Assembly: GCA_023957235.1 (NCBI GenBank)
Contig: JAMLHI010000010.1
Coordinates: forward strand, 26,396-90,395
DNA length: 64,000 bases
Direction of reading: 5' to 3'
Source of the DNA: Chitinophagales bacterium
GTDB taxonomy: Bacteria; Bacteroidota; Bacteroidia; Chitinophagales; JADIYW01
Below, in pieces: positions 45,284 to 54,640 of the stretch (its first letter is position 1; each line of letters opens with the position of its first letter). A model generated the notes under the pieces. It worked only from the letters and a program-made list of their open reading frames with translations. It ran no database searches and was not told the origin of the DNA. The position numbers and the translations under genes are program-made.

Positions 45284-47719
45284 TTAGAATTCAAAGTCTA
45301 ATCTCAACGTGTATGATAGTGGATATTCTACCATTCCTGGACGTAAAGAGTATTCTCTATTCGCCACATTATTGACTATGCCTGAGATTTTATATTTGTT
45401 CTTATTTTTTTCAAAAGAGTATCCTGCTCTCAAGTCCAATACAAAATCTCCTTTGCTTTGATGTTTTGGATCTAGCTCTTCCCAATTATCTTTCTTTCTA
45501 GAATCTCTATAATCATTCAATCCTGGAATAAATAAAGTAAAGACTTGGTCTATATTCTCCATAAAGCTAAAATACCTAGCAGAAACACCAAAATCAAAAC
45601 CTCTAAAATTGATATCCCATGAACCTGTAAACATGTGCCTAAAACGATATTTTAATACATTATAATCTGTAGAACTTTCTTCATAAACATCATCCCAGTC
45701 TAAATAGGTGGGAGCCAAATAAGTATAACCAAACATAGCAGTAGTAGGAAATTTGTTAAACAATTTGCCTTCTCCCATTAATGAAGCCTCTACCCCAATG
45801 ATCTGTGTGTTTCCTACGTTTTGAGATTGAAACCCAAAGGTGGTACCTTCAGGCAAAACATTTGGATCAACTGTTGGGTTAAACTCCATCATGTCATAAT
45901 ATCTAGTAAAAAATCCAGCAACATCTAAAAATGCATTAAATTTTCCGATTTTTAAACCCTGTTTGAATCCTAATTCTGCACTCATACCAGTCTCAGATTT
46001 CAAAATATGATTTGGGACAATCGCTACCGCTGTCCCCAAAGATGTAGAGATAAATTTTTCTGCAATAGTAGGGAATCTATATCCTTGACCAAAAGAAGCT
46101 CTGATATAAGTGTATTCAGCAGGTTGATAATTTAATCCCACTCTAAATACTGGTTTAGTTTCTGCTTCTGTTTCAGAAATTTCAAAGTTCTCCAGTCTAG
46201 CTCCTAAAGACACATTCAGCTTATTAAAGAATTTTTTATCTAATTGAAGAAAAGCAGCAAAATTTCTCCCTTTTAATTTGTTCCCATCTTTTGTACCATA
46301 TAATGGAGCATCTACATTCACATAACTTCCTACTGCTCCTGTTGTCAATGTCAGATTAATACTTTCCCATCTTTTTTGATATTGATATTCACCATAAAAA
46401 AAGTTAGAAAAATTCCCTTGATCGTTGGTATTGTTATTATCTACTTTGTACCAACGTCCCAATATTTTGTGTCTATTGCCTTTTTCATCCTGATAATTAA
46501 AGAAGGGATCTATCGTTACTCTCAGTGCTCCTGTAGTAGTAGGCTCACCTGTAAGTGCTACAGGCAAATATTTGTTGATGCCATCATTTCCATTCCACAA
46601 AAAGAAGCTACCACTTTTGCCTCCTTGTACATTGCCATTAATACCAAAGTTGACATTTTCATTTACCCTATATCTTGTCTGTACACTTACTCTTCCTCTG
46701 TTATCAAAGGAATTGTATTTGATATCTTGTTTAGATACCATTTGACCACCTAGGACTAAATCAAACTTACCAAATTTCTGTCTATGACCAAAAGAAAGTC
46801 CAGCTTCATAAGGTCTTCTCATCCTTTTAGGTTCAGCAAATTCATATCCGATAACAGCAGAATCCTGATCAAAAATCTTATTAACAATTACATCATTTCC
46901 AGATTCTTCAAATAATTCTTCTGCACTCATATTCCACCAATCTCTTCTCAATCCATCTTTAGAAGGAGGAGTAGCATACTGAGTACCATAAACAGCAATT
47001 TTTGTTACTGGTTCGTTTGTAGCATAAGCGGTCCTAACGTTGACAATACCATTCATTGCAGATGAACCATACAATGCAGAGGCGGCACCTTTGATAATTT
47101 CTATCTGTCCAATATTTTCAGTAGGGATAGCTGACCAGTTTGGAGATCCAGCATCTGCTTGTAAAATAGGTAAGTCGTCTAACAATAATAATACTCTCGA
47201 ACCAGCACCATAAGAATATCCATCACCACCGCGTATATTGACTTGTCCATCAATTACTGCAACGCCAGGATTTCTTTCTATTGCATCATCTATCGTAACA
47301 AGATTTTGGTTTTCTAGAAAATTGGGGTTTATCACATCAAGAGATACTGTCTCTTCTCCAAGCTTTTTTTCAAATTTACTAGCAGAAACAACGATGGTGT
47401 TCAATAAAGTAGCTTCTTCATCTAATTGAACATCTATTTGCTTAGTTTCCCCTTCACCGATATTGACAGTAACTTCTTTAGTTTGATATCCTAAATAAGA
47501 TATACTCAATATATGTGAACCGCTATGTACTTTAATAGAAAAATCTCCATCAAAACCAGTAGAAACACCATTAGTGGTACCTTTCAATATCACATTCACT
47601 CCAAAAAGTCCTTCCTGCGTGGCTGCATCTTTCACAACTCCCCAAATAGTAGAACTTTGTGAATAGGCATTAAACCCTAATCCGCAGAATGTCATTAAAA
47701 TAAGTAAAATCTTTTTCAT
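45284..47719 (-). CDS. TonB-dependent receptor with CarboxypepD-like domain
   Basis: An 811-residue outer-membrane receptor. Signal peptide (MKKILLILMTFCGLGFNAYSQ), then a carboxypeptidase-regulatory-like domain (WGVVKDAATQEGLFGVNV, about 25-105), a plug domain (RNPGVAVIDGQVNIRGG, IKGAASALYGSSAMNGIVNV), and a 22-strand barrel ending in LRLDFEF. It imports an unknown ligand, powered by TonB. There is no SusD partner beside it, so a metal or cofactor ligand is as likely as a glycan. No clear Fur box was seen. Confidence 0.92.
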   Translation of the reverse strand: MKKILLILMTFCGLGFNAYSQSSTIWGVVKDAATQEGLFGVNVILKGTTNGVSTGFDGDFSIKVHSGSHILSISYLGYQTKEVTVNIGEGETKQIDVQLDEEATLLNTIVVSASKFEKKLGEETVSLDVINPNFLENQNLVTIDDAIERNPGVAVIDGQVNIRGGDGYSYGAGSRVLLLLDDLPILQADAGSPNWSAIPTENIGQIEIIKGAASALYGSSAMNGIVNVRTAYATNEPVTKIAVYGTQYATPPSKDGLRRDWWNMSAEELFEESGNDVIVNKIFDQDSAVIGYEFAEPKRMRRPYEAGLSFGHRQKFGKFDLVLGGQMVSKQDIKYNSFDNRGRVSVQTRYRVNENVNFGINGNVQGGKSGSFFLWNGNDGINKYLPVALTGEPTTTGALRVTIDPFFNYQDEKGNRHKILGRWYKVDNNNTNDQGNFSNFFYGEYQYQKRWESINLTLTTGAVGSYVNVDAPLYGTKDGNKLKGRNFAAFLQLDKKFFNKLNVSLGARLENFEISETEAETKPVFRVGLNYQPAEYTYIRASFGQGYRFPTIAEKFISTSLGTAVAIVPNHILKSETGMSAELGFKQGLKIGKFNAFLDVAGFFTRYYDMMEFNPTVDPNVLPEGTTFGFQSQNVGNTQIIGVEASLMGEGKLFNKFPTTAMFGYTYLAPTYLDWDDVYEESSTDYNVLKYRFRHMFTGSWDINFRGFDFGVSARYFSFMENIDQVFTLFIPGLNDYRDSRKKDNWEELDPKHQSKGDFVLDLRAGYSFEKNKNKYKISGIVNNVANREYSLRPGMVEYPLSYTLRLDFEF

Positions 47720-47857
47720 GTAATTGTCTTTGATTTTTGTTTGTGTTCGAAGATATTATTAATTCATGATTAATTTTAGAAAAAATAACATTATTTATTG
47801 GATAAAAGCAATGAAATAAATTACAAATGCTTAATAATCAAATGATTGTGTAACAAA

Positions 47858-47890
47858 AAAGCCTCATATCTATAAAAAATACAAGGCTTT
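47858..47890 (-). terminator. Terminator of the 47915 lipoprotein gene
   Basis: On the minus strand AAAGCCT pairs with AGGCTTT across a long AT loop and is followed by TTT. Weak to moderate. Confidence 0.55.
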
Positions 47891-47914
47891 CTGTCTTCGA
47901 TATTTTGCTAAAAA

Positions 47915-48475
47915 TTAATCTTCAAATTTAGTAAAATCTCCATTTGTAGTAATATCCAGAGGAATAGTAAATGTCGCAATTTGGCCAGCTTTCAATCTTA
48001 ATTGTACATTAGTTACTGCACCTATAGCTTTAGAATTAAATTTCACATCTTTTGATGTTGCAATAGATGCATTTTTAGCTTTAACCACTGCACCCAAACT
48101 CAATTCATCATATTTAGTCTCTTTGATTTTTACAGTATTGCTTGCTGAAAGTTCCCCTTGCACTGTGATACCTAATAACCAAGAAGTAACGTTTACTTTA
48201 CCATCTACTACGCTTATAGTTAAAGTATCATCAAATCCTTTTGTCAAATCTGGTTTTTCTCCAGTCACTGAATCTACTGGCAAAGCAGCAGACAACATCG
48301 TTAATAGATTGGAAGGGATATTTAATTTATGATTACCTGCATATTTCCCAGCAACATTTTCAAAAGTAAAATCTTTATTATCTGTTCCATCATCTTTAGA
48401 ACAAGAAGTTGTAATGAAAGAAACGCCAATCGCTAATAGAAGCAATGCAATAAAATTTGTTTTTAATGTTTTCAT
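47915..48475 (-). CDS. Lipoprotein of unknown function, beta-rich
   Basis: A 186-residue lipoprotein with lipobox ITTSC in the signal peptide (modified Cys near residue 25) followed by a charged Asp/Lys stretch. The mature domain begins AGKYAGNHKLN and alternates short strands (LTISVVDGKVNVTSWLLG, VQLRLKAGQIATFTIPLD), a calycin-like or DUF4925-like pattern I cannot confirm. It is upstream of the TonB receptor on the same strand but has its own terminator. Confidence 0.7.
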   Translation of the reverse strand: MKTLKTNFIALLLLAIGVSFITTSCSKDDGTDNKDFTFENVAGKYAGNHKLNIPSNLLTMLSAALPVDSVTGEKPDLTKGFDDTLTISVVDGKVNVTSWLLGITVQGELSASNTVKIKETKYDELSLGAVVKAKNASIATSKDVKFNSKAIGAVTNVQLRLKAGQIATFTIPLDITTNGDFTKFED

Positions 48476-48537
48476 TAATTTTAGTTTTTGAATTTTTAAA
48501 TGTGTTTGTTTTTTATTGATTTCAAATTAACCTAAAA

Positions 48538-48545
48538 CAAACATA
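48538..48545 (-). promoter_or_regulatory. Candidate -7 box (TATGTTTG) for the 47915 lipoprotein gene
   Basis: TATGTTTG on the minus strand fits TAnnTTTG, 62 nt before the ATG at 48475. Confidence 0.4.
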
Positions 48546-48568
48546 CACAATTTCGACATTGTCTGTAT

Positions 48569-48578
48569 GTATGCATAC
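48569..48578. promoter_or_regulatory. Palindrome GTATGCATAC in the promoter region
   Basis: A perfect 10-bp palindrome preceded by TGTCTGTAT. It lies where the -33 element of the lipoprotein promoter should be, so it could be an operator. No binding protein is suggested. Confidence 0.3.
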
Positions 48579-48749
48579 GGTTTTTTTTGCAAACATCAAA
48601 TATTTAACGTTATTTTAAAAAAATAACAATAGAAGAGAACAGCATACAACAATTCATTTGTATTATTGTTAATTAAGTAGGTTTTTAAAAGTGAATTTAA
48701 AATTTTATTCTTAAATCTATTTGCAATCATCTCTAAAAAATAAAACACT

Positions 48750-50162
48750 ATGGCTACCACTATTACCAGCAATATTGAAATTGTTTTTGATGCTAAAACA
48801 ATAGTACAACAGCAAAGAGATTATTTTTCTTCTGGGAAAACTAAACCAATATCATTCAGAATAGCTCAACTCAAAAAGCTAAGACAAATTATTGTTGATA
48901 ACGAAAGTGCTATTTTAAAAGCACTATATGACGATTTGAAGAAATCTGAATTAGAAGCTTATGCAACAGAAGTAGGCATAGTCATTTCAGAGATAGATGA
49001 AATTTTAAAAAATATCACATCTTGGTCAAAGCCACAAAGAGTCAAAACTCCACTTTTTCATCAGTTAGCCACTAGTTGGATTTATCCTGAGCCTTATGGA
49101 GTAACTTATATCATAGCTCCTTGGAATTATCCTTTCCAATTATTAATAGCACCTTTATTAGGTGCCATGGCTGCAGGGAATACTGCTATATTAAAACCAT
49201 CTGAACTATCTGAAAACACAGCTCTACTGATACAAAAACTCATTTCTGAAAATTTTGAAGAAGGATATATTCGAGTCGTTGTTGGAGGAGTAGAAGAAAG
49301 CAAAGCCATGCTGGAACAACGCTTTGATTATATCTTTTTTACGGGTGGCACTGAGATAGGTCGATATGTTTATCAATCAGCTGCAAAATATCTCACTCCG
49401 GTTACACTTGAGCTTGGAGGGAAAAGCCCTTGTATAGTAGATGAAGATATCCAGCTCACTCACACCTCTAGAAGAATATTGTGGGGAAAATTTACAAATG
49501 CTGGACAAACATGTGTAGCTCCTGATTATTTATTAGTCAACAAAAAAGTAAAAACTAAATTGATTGAGAAAATGAAAGAACATCTCAATGAGTTTTACGC
49601 TGGCAATCCTGCTACAAGTCCTGACTATGGTCGTATTATTTCCGAAAGACATTTTGATAGAATATCTAAAATGATCAACCCTAGTCAAGTTATTTATGGA
49701 GGACAAACTAATCGAGCTGAGAAATATATTGCACCTACTTTTGTTGAAGGTGTAAGTATAGATGATAGAGTGATGCAAGAAGAAATTTTTGGCCCAGTTC
49801 TACCTGTAATTGAATATAATACTTTGGATGAAGCTATTGCTTATATCAAGCAATTTGAAAAGCCTCTTGCTTTATATATTTACTCTGAAAACTCCAATGT
49901 ACAAAACCGAGTTTTGGATGAAATCTCATTTGGAGGAGGTTGTATCAATGAGTCAATCATGCATGTAGGACAAGGACACTTACCATTTGGAGGTGTTGGA
50001 GAAAGCGGTATTGGAGCATATCATGGCAAATCTTCTTTTGACACTTTCTCACACCAAAAGAGTGTGCTAAAAAAATCTACAATTACCGATATGCCTATCA
50101 AATATCCCCCATACAAAAACAACAAAAATCTTATTAAAAAACTGATGGCTTGGTTCAATTAA
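48750..50162 (+). CDS. Aldehyde dehydrogenase, ALDH3-like
   Basis: A 470-residue NAD(P)-dependent enzyme oxidising aldehydes to acids. IIAPWNYPFQLL, NTAILKPSELS, the catalytic Glu in VTLELGGKSPCIV and catalytic Cys in NAGQTCVAPDY are all present. Short length and the FGPVLPVIEY and HQKSVLKK segments fit the ALDH3 group, often acting on fatty or aromatic aldehydes. It is probably monocistronic. Confidence 0.93.
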   Translation: MATTITSNIEIVFDAKTIVQQQRDYFSSGKTKPISFRIAQLKKLRQIIVDNESAILKALYDDLKKSELEAYATEVGIVISEIDEILKNITSWSKPQRVKTPLFHQLATSWIYPEPYGVTYIIAPWNYPFQLLIAPLLGAMAAGNTAILKPSELSENTALLIQKLISENFEEGYIRVVVGGVEESKAMLEQRFDYIFFTGGTEIGRYVYQSAAKYLTPVTLELGGKSPCIVDEDIQLTHTSRRILWGKFTNAGQTCVAPDYLLVNKKVKTKLIEKMKEHLNEFYAGNPATSPDYGRIISERHFDRISKMINPSQVIYGGQTNRAEKYIAPTFVEGVSIDDRVMQEEIFGPVLPVIEYNTLDEAIAYIKQFEKPLALYIYSENSNVQNRVLDEISFGGGCINESIMHVGQGHLPFGGVGESGIGAYHGKSSFDTFSHQKSVLKKSTITDMPIKYPPYKNNKNLIKKLMAWFN

Positions 50163-50302
50163 AATAGAAAGCTTAAAAGGATTGATTTTTTTGACCTATT
50201 CATCATAAAAAACTAGTTGATTTATTTTTGCTATTTTTATAGTCAAATTTGAAGGATAATTTCGCCTTTCATAGCTTTAGTTATTTTTAAAGTTGATTTT
50301 TT

Positions 50303-51139
50303 ATGAAGTTATATAGTATAGAGACGGGTCTTTTTAAGCTAGATGGAGGAGCCATGTTTGGGGTAGTACCTAAATCTATGTGGGCTAAACTTAATCCTCC
50401 TGATGAAAATAATATGTGTACTTGGGCATCTCGATGTTTACTCATTGAGACAGGAGATCGACTTGTGTTGATAGATACTGGATTAGGAGATAAACAAGAC
50501 GAGAAATTCCGCTCACATTTTTATCCTCATGGAGAAGACACTTTGGAGAAATCTTTAGCAAAAGTTGGATTTAGCCCTTCAGATATTACAGATGTTATCT
50601 TGACACACCTCCATTTTGACCATTGTGGAGGCGCAGTAAAAAAAGATATCAATGGCCAATTAGTACTCACTTTTCCTCATGCTACTTATTGGTCTTCTTA
50701 TGAACATTGGGAATGGGCAATAGATTCCAATCCTAGGGAGAAGGCTTCATTCTTACAAGAAAACATCTTGCCCATATACGAATCAGGACAACTTAAATTT
50801 ACGGAGCAAGATGATATAGGCATCAACAATATAGAGATTGAATACCTCCATGGGCACACAGTAGCTATGCAAATCGTACATATCTATCGCTATGACCAAA
50901 CTATCTCATTTGTTTCAGATTTAATCCCTAGCCATCATCATGTACGTATGCCTTATGTAATGGCGTATGATATACAACCACTAGAAACTTTAAAAGAAAA
51001 ATCAAGAATTCTAGAGACCGCTTATGAAAATGACCATATCTTATTTTTCCAACACGACCCTTTAATAGAGTGTTGCACTTTGGATAGAAATGAGAAAGGT
51101 ATATTTGTCGCTCAGACCTTTAAGTTGTCTGAAATTTAA
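50303..51139 (+). CDS. Metallo-beta-lactamase fold hydrolase, AHL-lactonase-like
   Basis: A 278-residue MBL-fold protein. The di-metal motif THLHFDHCGGAV (HxHxDH) is near residue 105, with the later metal His in YLHGHTVAMQIV and Asp in SFVSDLIP. The N-terminal layout (LIDTGLGDK) and spacing resemble N-acyl homoserine lactonases, but the substrate may differ. Convergent with the histidine kinase; the stop codons overlap by 4 nt. Confidence 0.82.
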   Translation: MKLYSIETGLFKLDGGAMFGVVPKSMWAKLNPPDENNMCTWASRCLLIETGDRLVLIDTGLGDKQDEKFRSHFYPHGEDTLEKSLAKVGFSPSDITDVILTHLHFDHCGGAVKKDINGQLVLTFPHATYWSSYEHWEWAIDSNPREKASFLQENILPIYESGQLKFTEQDDIGINNIEIEYLHGHTVAMQIVHIYRYDQTISFVSDLIPSHHHVRMPYVMAYDIQPLETLKEKSRILETAYENDHILFFQHDPLIECCTLDRNEKGIFVAQTFKLSEI

Positions 51140-52329
51140 TTCAAAATATCTTTTCTAAACTGAATTCTAAAAGTAGTTCCTTTCCCAATAGTGGATTCTT
51201 TGACAAATATTTTCCCTTTGTGATATTGCTCTATGATTCTTTGAGAAAGAGTAAGCCCTAGCCCCCAGCCTCTTTTTTTAGTAGAAAAACCAGGCTCAAA
51301 TATAGATTTTATTTTTCCAGGAGCTATACCTTTTCCAGTATCCTGAACATCAATTACTAAAGAACCATTTAAAATATCAATGGAAATCACAATGTTTCCT
51401 ACGCCTTCCATAGCATCTAGTGCATTTTTTATCAGATTTTCCATCACCCATTCAAACAAAGACGCATTAATCATCAATGTATTGTCTCCTTGCGTTTCAT
51501 CTTTTATACTAAACGCTACACTCTTTGCAGCTCGAGAGCTCATATAATCTACAATTCTGTGAATCAATTCAACCACATTCTGTTGTTCTAGAGTAGGTTT
51601 AGAACCAATTTTAGAAAATCTGTCTGCCACTAATTCTAATCTCGCTAAATCTTTTTTCAGCTCATCTACTATAAAAGCATCTTCAGTATTAACAAGTTTT
51701 TCTTCTAAAAATTCCACCCAGGCACTCAGAGATGACAAAGGTGTCCCTAATTGGTGAGCTGTTTCTTTTGCCATACCCACCCATAATTGCTTTTGTTCAG
51801 CTTGTCTTGAAATGGTCAGACCTACTAATGCAAGGATGAGAAAAACAGTAACAAATGCAAATAAAAGGTAAGGATATATTCTCACTGTTTTGAGGAGAAA
51901 AGAAGCATCATAATATAATAGCTGAGGCAATTCAAACTCACTGACCTTAAAAGAAACAACTTGATTTTTGGCTTTTAACTTTCTAAGATAAGCATCAAGG
52001 CTTTCTTTATGGTTTAACAATGATGTGTCTTTAATATTTTTAGAATCTAGTAGTTCATTATTGGATGACACCCAAACTACAGGGATAGATTCATTCTTTT
52101 GAATCATTCGCAATGCCTCTTCAATTTCTAGACCATCACTTGATGATACCAAAATCTTATATGCTTGAGCCATCTCTCCGACTCTGACCTTTTCGTCCTT
52201 TTCAATTTCTCTTGCCAAATAATAAGTGAAAGCAATGGAGAAAAATAAAGTTGCAAAAGCACATAGCAACAAAAGTGCCCTCCAAGACTTTCTCAACAAG
52301 TATAAATCTTTTGCTCTTCTTTCGCTCAT
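51136..52329 (-). CDS. Sensor histidine kinase, orphan
   Basis: A 397-residue membrane kinase. Two membrane helices (about 15-38 and 145-170) flank an extracytoplasmic sensor region. The H-box KETAHQLGTPLSSL near residue 190 holds the phosphorylated His; the N-box NLIKNALDAM, G1 DTGKGI and G2 GLGLTLS complete the kinase. No response regulator gene adjoins it, so its partner lies elsewhere. Confidence 0.92.
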   Translation of the reverse strand: MSERRAKDLYLLRKSWRALLLLCAFATLFFSIAFTYYLAREIEKDEKVRVGEMAQAYKILVSSSDGLEIEEALRMIQKNESIPVVWVSSNNELLDSKNIKDTSLLNHKESLDAYLRKLKAKNQVVSFKVSEFELPQLLYYDASFLLKTVRIYPYLLFAFVTVFLILALVGLTISRQAEQKQLWVGMAKETAHQLGTPLSSLSAWVEFLEEKLVNTEDAFIVDELKKDLARLELVADRFSKIGSKPTLEQQNVVELIHRIVDYMSSRAAKSVAFSIKDETQGDNTLMINASLFEWVMENLIKNALDAMEGVGNIVISIDILNGSLVIDVQDTGKGIAPGKIKSIFEPGFSTKKRGWGLGLTLSQRIIEQYHKGKIFVKESTIGKGTTFRIQFRKDILN

Positions 52330-52398
52330 CCTATTTAAAAGTAATGATTATGAAAGGATAAAACAATGAAATATTTTTTAAAATTCTTCAATACTATA

Positions 52399-52428
52399 TT
52401 GTTGAAGAAAAAAAGAATAGTATATTCG
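52399..52428 (+). promoter_or_regulatory. Candidate promoter of the tRNA-Val pair
   Basis: TTG at 52399-52401 and TATATTCG at 52421-52428 (one mismatch to TAnnTTTG), 19-nt spacer, 53 nt before the first tRNA. Confidence 0.4.
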
Positions 52429-52481
52429 CACTCGCAATTCATTTTAATGACAATTGCATAGTTCATTTTGAAATTAAAGAG

Positions 52482-52559
52482 GGGCGCATAGCTCAGCTGG
52501 TTCAGAGCACCTGCCTTACAAGCAGGGGGTCACAGGTTCGAATCCTGTTGTGCCCACCA
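52482..52559 (+). tRNA. tRNA-Val (anticodon TAC), CCA encoded
   Basis: A 75-nt cloverleaf plus CCA. Acceptor arms GGGCGCA and TGTGCCC pair, the anticodon loop CTTACAA gives anticodon TAC, and the T-loop GGTTCGAATCC is standard. Confidence 0.97.
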
Positions 52560-52589
52560 CTTTCTTTTCAAATTTCCTTAAAAAAATAA

Positions 52590-52664
52590 GGGCGCATAGC
52601 TCAGCTGGTTCAGAGCACCTGCCTTACAAGCAGGGGGTCACAGGTTCGAATCCTGTTGTGCCCA
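52590..52664 (+). tRNA. tRNA-Val (anticodon TAC), second identical copy, no encoded CCA
   Basis: Identical over all 75 nt to the copy 108 nt upstream. Here CAT follows the discriminator A, so CCA must be added by the nucleotidyltransferase. Confidence 0.97.
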
Positions 52665-52668
52665 CATT

Positions 52669-52698
52669 AAAAAGGGATGTATCTTACATCCCTTTTTT
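52669..52698. terminator. Bidirectional terminator after the tRNAs
   Basis: An AAAAAGGGATGTA / TACATCCCTTTTT stem with a 3-nt loop and a T-run. It overlaps the 3' end of the convergent methyltransferase gene. Confidence 0.88.
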
Positions 52699-53919
52699 GT
52701 TTTTCTCCAAGATAGCAACATAAAATCCATCGCTGTCCAATTGAAAAGGCAATAAATACTCCTCTTCAATTAATTGAAATTCAGGATGATGATTTAGAAA
52801 TTTCTCTATTTGTTCCGAGTTTTCGCTCTTAAAAATACTACAAGTTGCGTAAATTAATTTCCCTTTATTTTTTAATAAATCTTTGGCAGCATTCAAAATA
52901 TTGGCTTGCTGAATCAAGACATCACTCAACATTTCTTCCTTTAGACGAAATTTAAGATCTGGCTGCCTTCTGAAAGTTCCAGAACCCGAACATGGTGCAT
53001 CAATTAAAACAATATCAGCCATTAAGCCTTTTTTATCTATCAAAGCTGTATGAGTATAAATCTCTAAATTTTTAACACCAGCACGTTCACTCCTTCTTTG
53101 TAGATGTGCCAATCGAGTAGCATCAATATCAGAAGCTATCAATCGACCTTGGTTCTTCATTAATCCTGCTAATTGTAATGTTTTCCCTCCTTTACCCGCA
53201 CAAAAATCCACTACTACCTGTTCGGGTTTGACTCCTATCTTTTTGATAATATACTGAGAACCAATATCTTGAAATTCAAACAATCCCTCTTTGAAAGCCT
53301 TAGACTGACGAAGTTGATTATTGCCCAAAACTCTGATAGCACCTCCTACATGATCATTATATATATAATCAGCCTTCATTTTATCCAATTCTGAATTCAA
53401 CTTTTGAGCTGTTGTTTTCAGGCTATTATATCTGATATACACAGGAGCAGGATGATTTAATGCTTTGATAAGTTCGGATGTCTGATGACCCCAATCTTTA
53501 AGAATTTTATCATAGACCCAATCTGGCAAACCATATTTTATTGCTTCAGGAATATCCGATAATTGAGAAATAAGATCCAAGATATCTTTATCTATTTCTA
53601 ATCTATCTTTTAACTGTTCATCTTCTAGCATCGCAAAACCCATCAAAGCTTCCATTTTATCAACATGAACCTTTTCACCCAAACACTTCAATAATTCATT
53701 ATATTGATATTGGTAAAGCAAAAAATTTCTGGTGATATTATATACTAATTTAGTAGAAGTTTTGCGATCTCTAGAGCCCCATTGAGTATGAGTTTTCAGC
53801 ATATTGGCTACCGCTTTATCAGAGTAGCTATTTTGAATAAAAATTTCTTCTAAACATGCCCTCACTCCCATTAGTAAAGCATTAGGTAATAAAATTTTAA
53901 ATAAGGATTGATTTTTCAC
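52684..53919 (-). CDS. RsmB/NOP family RNA (cytosine-C5) methyltransferase
   Basis: A 411-residue cytoplasmic enzyme methylating C5 of cytosine in rRNA or tRNA. SAM motif VVDFCAGKGGKTLQLA near residue 230, IDAPCSGSGTFRRQPD with the Cys needed for product release, and YATCSIFKSENSEQI with the catalytic Cys are all present. An N-terminal RNA-binding region (NusB-like helical) precedes the catalytic domain. Convergent with the tRNA pair; the substrate RNA is not known. Confidence 0.9.
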   Translation of the reverse strand: MKNQSLFKILLPNALLMGVRACLEEIFIQNSYSDKAVANMLKTHTQWGSRDRKTSTKLVYNITRNFLLYQYQYNELLKCLGEKVHVDKMEALMGFAMLEDEQLKDRLEIDKDILDLISQLSDIPEAIKYGLPDWVYDKILKDWGHQTSELIKALNHPAPVYIRYNSLKTTAQKLNSELDKMKADYIYNDHVGGAIRVLGNNQLRQSKAFKEGLFEFQDIGSQYIIKKIGVKPEQVVVDFCAGKGGKTLQLAGLMKNQGRLIASDIDATRLAHLQRRSERAGVKNLEIYTHTALIDKKGLMADIVLIDAPCSGSGTFRRQPDLKFRLKEEMLSDVLIQQANILNAAKDLLKNKGKLIYATCSIFKSENSEQIEKFLNHHPEFQLIEEEYLLPFQLDSDGFYVAILEKNKKGM

Positions 53920-54052
53920 ATTGCAAAATTAACCCTTTCTAATTAGAGTAAAAATATCAATATCAATTATATAAAATAAATATTGCTAAATCTTTAATAA
54001 TCATAGCTATTAATAATAATAAGCATTATATTAGTATCTCTTTTCACATCGA

Positions 54053-54640
54053 ATGCAACCAGAAACACTAAAAGATTCTCTTTATAAAAGATTGATAGAT
54101 GGCTGTCTTTTAAATAAAAGACATTGTCAGCGTCAATTATATGAATTATTGTCTGGTAAAATGTATGCTGTTTGCATGAGATATTGTTCGAATCAAGATA
54201 ATGCACAAGATATTCTTCAGGAAGGATGGATAAAAGTATTTTCTAATCTTCAAAAATATAGAGGTACTGGTTCTTTTGAAGGTTGGGTAAGGAGGATTTT
54301 TATTAATACCGCTGTAGAGCATTTCAGAAAAGAAAATAGATTATATCCAGTTTGTGACAATGAAATTGCATTGGAAATGGCCTCTACAGTTTATTTTCAA
54401 GAAGACAATTTACAACTTGAAGAATTAATGAACATGATACAAAAGTTATCAGTAGGTTACAGAACCGTTTTTAACCTTTATGTCATTGAAGGATACTCAC
54501 ATAAAGAAATTGCTGAAATGTTAAAAATCAGTGAAGGTACTTCTAAATCGCAGCTTGCCAGAGCAAGATATTTATTACAGAAACAAATTCTTGATGCCCA
54601 AAGTGTAAATATTCCCCATGTCTCACAATTTGGAAAATAA
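54053..54640 (+). CDS. ECF-type RNA polymerase sigma factor
   Basis: A 195-residue sigma-70 family protein. Region 2 runs from MYAVCMRYCSNQDNAQDILQ to SFEGWVRRIFINTAVEHFRK; region 4 has the helix-turn-helix YSHKEIAEMLKISEGTSKSQL. Regions 1 and 3 are absent, so it is an ECF sigma. Its 3' end overlaps the next gene, a membrane-anchored partner, by 23 nt. It likely directs a small envelope-stress or nutrient regulon; the target promoters are unknown. Confidence 0.92.
   Translation: MQPETLKDSLYKRLIDGCLLNKRHCQRQLYELLSGKMYAVCMRYCSNQDNAQDILQEGWIKVFSNLQKYRGTGSFEGWVRRIFINTAVEHFRKENRLYPVCDNEIALEMASTVYFQEDNLQLEELMNMIQKLSVGYRTVFNLYVIEGYSHKEIAEMLKISEGTSKSQLARARYLLQKQILDAQSVNIPHVSQFGK

Noticed and set aside
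52482..52664. CRISPR or phage attachment repeat from the 108-bp direct repeat
   Set aside because: Both copies fold as complete tRNA-Val genes; no spacers or integrase follow.
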